Assembly (NCBI GenBank): GCA_027435495.1
Contig: DAHZZC010000072.1
Location: 1-8,840 of the forward strand
DNA length: 8,840 bases
DNA from: Planctomycetales bacterium
Lineage (GTDB): Bacteria; Planctomycetota; Planctomycetia; Isosphaerales; Isosphaeraceae
Direction of reading: 5' to 3'
The notes beneath the pieces are model-generated. The model was not told the DNA's origin. It made no database searches and saw only the letters and a program-made list of their open reading frames with translations. The position numbers and the translations under genes are program-made. Shown here piece by piece: positions 5,840-8,840 of this stretch; positions within the stretch are counted from its first letter, which is position 1; each line of letters opens with the position of its first letter.

Positions 5840-5890
5840 CTAGAAGATCCTGCGGGACCCTATCCATTTTGCAACCCTTACCGGAAGCAT
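5840..5890 (-). CDS. Possible 16-residue leader peptide
   Basis: An ATG at 5890 opens a 17-codon frame (16 residues plus stop, MLPVRVAKWIGSRRIF) preceded by GAGGATC 6 nt upstream (plus 5897-5903), the same ribosome-binding sequence used by the DUF1559 gene. It ends 84 nt before the lipoprotein start on the same strand. The peptide is basic, has no run of identical regulatory codons as in amino-acid attenuators, and resembles nothing I know. It is too short to judge by codon use; only the ribosome binding site and position support it. Confidence 0.25.
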   Translation of the reverse strand: MLPVRVAKWIGSRRIF

Positions 5891-5913
5891 GCGAATGATC
5901 CTCGGGGAATCGT

Positions 5914-5942
5914 GGGGGCGAATCTGACGATTTCGCAGCCCC
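5914..5942. repeat. Stem-loop with TGAC tetraloop
   Basis: GGGG (5914-5917) pairs with CCCC (5939-5942), GCG (5918-5920) with CGC (5934-5936), and AATC (5921-5924) with GATT (5929-5932). There is a 2-nt bulge at 5937-5938, a 1-nt bulge at 5933 and the loop TGAC. The 11 bp make it the strongest compact hairpin in this gap. It ends just before the ribosome binding site of the 16-residue frame on the minus strand. Confidence 0.45.
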
Positions 5943-5977
5943 AAACGCCCGCCCCGGAGCAGGCGGCCATGCAGATG

Positions 5978-6042
5978 CGAGAGCAGGCCACACCCTTCGC
6001 CGGTATCGACTCTGGGAAGGACGAACCTTCCCCTGCTCTTCG
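5978..6042. repeat. Nested inverted repeats
   Basis: AGAGCAGG (5980-5987) and CCTGCTCT (6032-6039) are perfect 8-bp arms, extended by CG/CG after a one-base bulge. Inside the right half lies a second perfect repeat, GGGAAGG (6014-6020) and CCTTCCC (6026-6032), with a 5-nt loop; the two stems share only base 6032. This could fold as a single long structured RNA element, or the inner repeat could serve as a terminator. Confidence 0.4.
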
Positions 6043-6200
6043 ACTTTCTTCAGCAGCCCATCAATACAATCGCCCTTCCCGGCTGGCGGGGGTCCGTGGA
6101 GAGCTTTCGATGGGGGCGAACGGGCGGACCGCTCTAAAAAGCGGAGGGTTCCGGGTCAGACCGAGCACGACGCTGCCCGTACGATCCCGTCAATCTATCT

Positions 6201-6229
6201 ATTTTAATCAAGCCGTACCCGCGCAACAA
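6201..6229 (-). promoter_or_regulatory. Possible sigma70-like promoter directed toward the lipoprotein gene
   Basis: On the minus strand, TAAAAT (plus 6201-6206) matches five of six bases of the -10 consensus. TTGTTG (plus 6224-6229) is a weak -35, matching three of six, with exactly 17 nt between them. The site lies in the most A/T-rich patch of the gap. A transcript from about 6194 would have a leader of some 440 nt before the lipoprotein ATG. Planctomycete promoter consensus is poorly known, so this is tentative. Confidence 0.3.
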
Positions 6230-6348
6230 GTCTCCGTGCGTCATCACGTCATCAGGAACGCCGCGACGCCGGGCCGCAAGGACGGCGCCGAGATCCGGCG
6301 GAGACGGGAGCCGTACCAGGCCGCCCGCATGCGCCCCGAGGGCATCGG

Positions 6349-7512
6349 TCACCTCGAGGTCGTCCCTGGCCGAACGAGGGGAACGATTTTCCACCCCTCG
6401 ATTCCGAACCGAATCTCGCGCTCGGCAAATTCCCAGATCACCAGCCTCTTGTTTTTCAGGAGGGCCGGGCGGCCTGCCAGCGCTTGCCGGACCAACGTGG
6501 AGGCCCCGCCGTCGTTGACGATTGAGGTCAACGGTCGTCCGAGTTCCCGCGCGAGATGCGAGATGAACCCGGCGGATTCCGGCTCGTCCTGTTCGTAGAT
6601 CCTCAGGAAGCTGTCGCCCAGGATGAGGACCTCGGAGTCGGTCGCATCGCGGTACGGCATCCCCTCGCCTGCCTCGATCACCTGAGAGCAAGTCACGCTT
6701 TCGGGTTCGAGAGCGCGCTCAATCTGCGGCACCCGTAGCATCTGGACCAGGTCGCCCTGGCGCCGGACGGTGACCGGGCGCTCGGTGTAAGCGTGATTCC
6801 CCCGAACGATGGTGCCTGCATCGAGCACGCGCCGCGCGACCGCGACGGTGGCGGCGCGCACTCCTTCTGGCGACCAGTGGCTGTCCTGCGCCAGGTAGAG
6901 TCTCCCCGGATCCGACCGGCTCTCCTGCTGCCTGGCACGGCGAAAGACCTCGAACAGGTCGACGTATTCGATGCCGGATTGCTCCAGGCGATCGAGAAGG
7001 AGTCGCGTCCGCTCGCAGACGACGATCCCCGCGCCTTCGGCCCGCCCGGCGAGCATCTCGGGATAGATACTTTCCTTGTCGGGAACCGGAACGAGCAGCA
7101 ACCGGATTTGCCTCGCCCCAAGCTGATCGCGGAACGATCGGATCGCGAGGAGGGGATCGGTGGAATCGTCCTCGGGGGCGCCGGTCTGGCCCTCGACCAG
7201 GTAGCGCACGCTCGGCCGATAGAAGAGCCAGCCGTCCCGCCCCACGACAGCCTTCTCGCCGGCGTCGGCGAGGAACCTCCACTGGAAGTACTGCATGCCC
7301 GGCCGGAGCTGCTTGATCACGAGGCTCGTCTCCTCGAGGCTCCGCTCGTAGGCGTGCAGGTTCTGTGCGGTCGGGGGCCGGAGGAAGACGTCGAGCGCGC
7401 GCGGCCACTCGCCGTCCCGAAGTTCGAAAACGGCCTGAATCAGACCTGGCGCCAGGATCACGGCGAGGAAAATCGCGACCATCAAAATCTGCGCACGGCG
7501 GTCGATCTGCAC
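6349..7512 (-). CDS. AlgJ/AlgX-like polysaccharide O-acetylation protein (SGNH-type domain)
   Basis: This 387-residue protein has an N-terminal membrane anchor (about residues 9-29) and an extracytoplasmic domain of the AlgX/AlgJ type. Landmarks: GRDGWLFYRPSVRYL (91-105); LVPVPDKESIYPEML (140-154), a family signature; YLAQDSHWSPEGVRAA (206-221) supplying the Asp210 and His212 pair; VLILGDSFLRIY (295-306) supplying the likely nucleophile Ser301; and RLVIWEFAEREI (356-367). All three catalytic positions expected from AlgX are therefore present. In characterised systems such proteins receive acetyl groups exported by an MBOAT partner and place them on a periplasmic polymer. The start is a GTG at 7512, 10 bases after the MBOAT stop, with only a weak AGG upstream, so translation is probably coupled. 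No alternative start keeps the membrane anchor. The acceptor is unknown; the Asp-Ser-His-Trp form argues for AlgJ/X rather than a generic SGNH esterase. Confidence 0.88.
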   Translation of the reverse strand: MQIDRRAQILMVAIFLAVILAPGLIQAVFELRDGEWPRALDVFLRPPTAQNLHAYERSLEETSLVIKQLRPGMQYFQWRFLADAGEKAVVGRDGWLFYRPSVRYLVEGQTGAPEDDSTDPLLAIRSFRDQLGARQIRLLLVPVPDKESIYPEMLAGRAEGAGIVVCERTRLLLDRLEQSGIEYVDLFEVFRRARQQESRSDPGRLYLAQDSHWSPEGVRAATVAVARRVLDAGTIVRGNHAYTERPVTVRRQGDLVQMLRVPQIERALEPESVTCSQVIEAGEGMPYRDATDSEVLILGDSFLRIYEQDEPESAGFISHLARELGRPLTSIVNDGGASTLVRQALAGRPALLKNKRLVIWEFAEREIRFGIEGWKIVPLVRPGTTSR

Positions 7513-7522
7513 GGCGGGAGAC

Positions 7523-8840
7523 CTAGAACTGGAAGTAGAGGAACGGGTTGAACGACTGCGAGAACATCGCCAGCAGCGAGACCCAGAAAAGCGGATGCAC
7601 GACGATGACCCTGGGCCAGGTGACCTCCCTGCTCCACTCGTGCGCCTGGATTGGCCAGGCGACGACCGCGGCCCCGATGGCCATGATCAGGAGCGTCCCC
7701 TGAGTGTAGAGCAGCGCCGGCATGACCAGCATCCCGGCGCCGGATCTCCCCTGGCCAATCATCGCCCCCAGGTAGTTCGTGGCCTGGTGCAGGTCCGCCG
7801 CGCGGAACGGGATCCATGAGATCAGCACCAGGACGAACGTGGCCGCCACCCGGACCGGCCTCGGCCATCGCTGATAGGCGCTGCGCTTGCCCCGGAATCG
7901 CTCGATGGCCAGCAGGATCCCGTGATACGCCCCCCAGGCGACAAACGTCCACTTCGCGCCATGCCAGAGCCCGCCCAGGAGCATCACGAGGATGAGGTTG
8001 AAGTAGGTGCGCCGGGGTCCCTTCCGATTGCCGCCCAGGGGAATGTAAAGATAGTCGCGCAGGAATGTACTCAGCGAGATATGCCAGCGCCGCCAGAAGT
8101 CCGTGATGCTCTCGGCCTGGTAGGGGGAATCGAAATTCTTGAGGAACTCGAAGCCGAACATGCGTCCCAGACCGATGGCCATATCGGAATAACCGGAAAA
8201 GTCGAAGTAGATCTGGAACGCGTAGGCCAGGGCGCCGAACCAGGCATCTGGCGCGGAGAGCGACTGGGCATCGAATGCGGCGTCCGCGACCCGGCCCATC
8301 GGATTGGCGAGCAAAATCTTCTTGGAGAAGCCGAGGATGAACAGGACGACCCCGGAGGCGAATTTTTCCCAGTTGTGGGAGCGCCTCACAAGCTGATCGG
8401 CGACGGTGTTGTAGCGGATGATGGGTCCGGCGACGAGTTGCGGGAAGAGCGCGATGTAGCAGGCGAAATCGAGGAACGACCGGACGGCAGGGGCCGTGCC
8501 GCGATAGACGTCGATGCTGTAGCTGAGCGTGTGGAAGGTGTAGAACGAGATCCCGATGGGCAGGGCGATCTCGTACACGGGCAACGAGCCCGCACCGAAC
8601 CAGGCCAGCACCTGGTTCAGATTGTCCTCGACGAACAGGAAATACTTGAAGAAACCGAGCGTACCCAGGCTCACGACGATGGCGAACGTCACGACCCAGA
8701 AGCGCCCTTCCCGACGTATCCCCGGCTGGTCGATGATCCGCCCGCAAACATAATTGACGACGGTCATCCCCAGCATCAGCCAGACGAACCAGGGATTCCA
8801 CCAGCCGTAGAAGACGTAGCTGGCGACGATCAGGAAGGCG
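7523..8840 (-). CDS. MBOAT family membrane-bound O-acyltransferase, AlgI-like (N-terminus beyond window)
   Basis: A polytopic membrane acyltransferase, visible for 438 residues. The frame stays open to the window edge: before the internal Met at 8776 the sequence reads AFLIVASYVFYGWWNPWFVW, a typical early AlgI segment, so only some tens of N-terminal residues are probably missing. Numbered from Met 8776: LPIGISFYTFHTLSYSIDVY at 72-91; FPQLVAGPIIRY at 111-122; IYFDFSGYSDMAIGLGRMFG at 189-208; the core block from WRRWHIS (228-234) through RDYLYIPLGGNR (240-251); and the two invariant histidines His272 (GLWHGA) and His285 (AYHG). His272 corresponds to the proposed catalytic histidine. It ends in PFLYFQF, as is common in this family. 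In known pairs, the MBOAT passes acetyl from cytoplasmic donors across the inner membrane to an AlgJ/AlgX-type partner, here the next gene. Alginate itself is unlikely, as no alginate genes are seen. Confidence 0.95.
   Translation of the reverse strand, partial: AFLIVASYVFYGWWNPWFVWLMLGMTVVNYVCGRIIDQPGIRREGRFWVVTFAIVVSLGTLGFFKYFLFVEDNLNQVLAWFGAGSLPVYEIALPIGISFYTFHTLSYSIDVYRGTAPAVRSFLDFACYIALFPQLVAGPIIRYNTVADQLVRRSHNWEKFASGVVLFILGFSKKILLANPMGRVADAAFDAQSLSAPDAWFGALAYAFQIYFDFSGYSDMAIGLGRMFGFEFLKNFDSPYQAESITDFWRRWHISLSTFLRDYLYIPLGGNRKGPRRTYFNLILVMLLGGLWHGAKWTFVAWGAYHGILLAIERFRGKRSAYQRWPRPVRVAATFVLVLISWIPFRAADLHQATNYLGAMIGQGRSGAGMLVMPALLYTQGTLLIMAIGAAVVAWPIQAHEWSREVTWPRVIVVHPLFWVSLLAMFSQSFNPFLYFQF

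Larger units (their letters stand above)
5756..6348. other. Long non-coding stretch upstream of the lipoprotein gene, rich in inverted repeats
   Basis: About 590 bases without a convincing gene. The longest plus-strand frame through it (5912-6598) continues as antisense to the AlgJ-like gene and resembles no family. Visible content: a weak 17-nt hairpin just after the AlgJ-like stop (ATGC 6329-6332 with GCAT 6342-6345, extended by CC/GG), an 8-bp tandem duplication CGTCATCA (6239-6254), a possible minus-strand promoter (6201-6229), several hairpins between 5795 and 6144, and a 17-codon frame at 5840-5890. I recognise no known riboswitch or housekeeping RNA. Confidence 0.6.

Noticed and set aside
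6239..6254. Tandem CGTCATCA x2 as an operator
   Set aside because: Only two 8-bp copies, downstream of a gene end and not near a start codon; no regulator known to me fits.
5912..6598. 228-codon plus-strand frame
   Set aside because: About 250 bases are antisense to the AlgJ-like gene, the rest crosses hairpins, and no family is recognisable.
6793..7551. 252-codon plus-strand frame
   Set aside because: Antisense to the AlgJ-like gene, whose catalytic motifs are intact.
7482..8801. 439-codon minus-strand frame parallel to the MBOAT gene
   Set aside because: Shifted frame of the MBOAT gene; Arg/Gly/His-rich without membrane segments, whereas the called frame carries all MBOAT motifs.

Overview
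The window is GC-rich bacterial DNA, most likely from a planctomycete, perhaps Isosphaeraceae or a relative. The strongest evidence is the gene at 3806-4921: a DUF1559 protein with a prepilin-type N-terminus and a C-terminal H-X9-DG motif, a family greatly expanded in Planctomycetes. A small lipoprotein and a TPR protein beside it fit that setting. The phylum assignment is an inference from gene content; no rRNA or phylogenetic marker is present.

Layout: (1) 177-1921, plus strand: a two-gene operon for an ABC-2 type exporter (ATPase, then permease) joined by an ATGA stop/start overlap. (2) 1941-5755, minus strand: in transcription order, a small lipoprotein (5755-5489), a roughly 570-base gap, the DUF1559 pseudopilin-like protein (4921-3806), a membrane-anchored TPR protein (3599-2304), and a 73-residue membrane protein (2162-1941) that converges on the ABC permease. 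(3) 5756-6348: about 590 bases without a convincing gene, rich in inverted repeats, with a possible minus-strand promoter and a 16-codon ORF behind a good ribosome binding site. (4) 6349-8840, minus strand: a polysaccharide O-acetylation pair, an MBOAT (AlgI-like) acyltransferase cut by the window edge, then an AlgJ/AlgX-like SGNH-type protein.

How the genes may work together: the ABC pair should export, or act on, an unknown substrate. The AlgI/AlgJ-like pair should move acetyl groups across the inner membrane and place them on an extracytoplasmic polymer, but no polymer synthesis genes are visible, so the acceptor is unknown. The DUF1559, TPR and lipoprotein genes form a cell-envelope neighbourhood of unknown function.

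Nothing here is clearly a new defence or mobile system: I see no CRISPR array, transposase, integrase, tRNA or rRNA. The least-explained parts are the structured intergenic regions (3735-3796, 5041-5092, 5146-5221, 5795-6230) and the two small uncharacterised proteins. All inverted repeats were found by eye without folding energies, and GC-rich DNA yields such pairings by chance, so they are candidates only.
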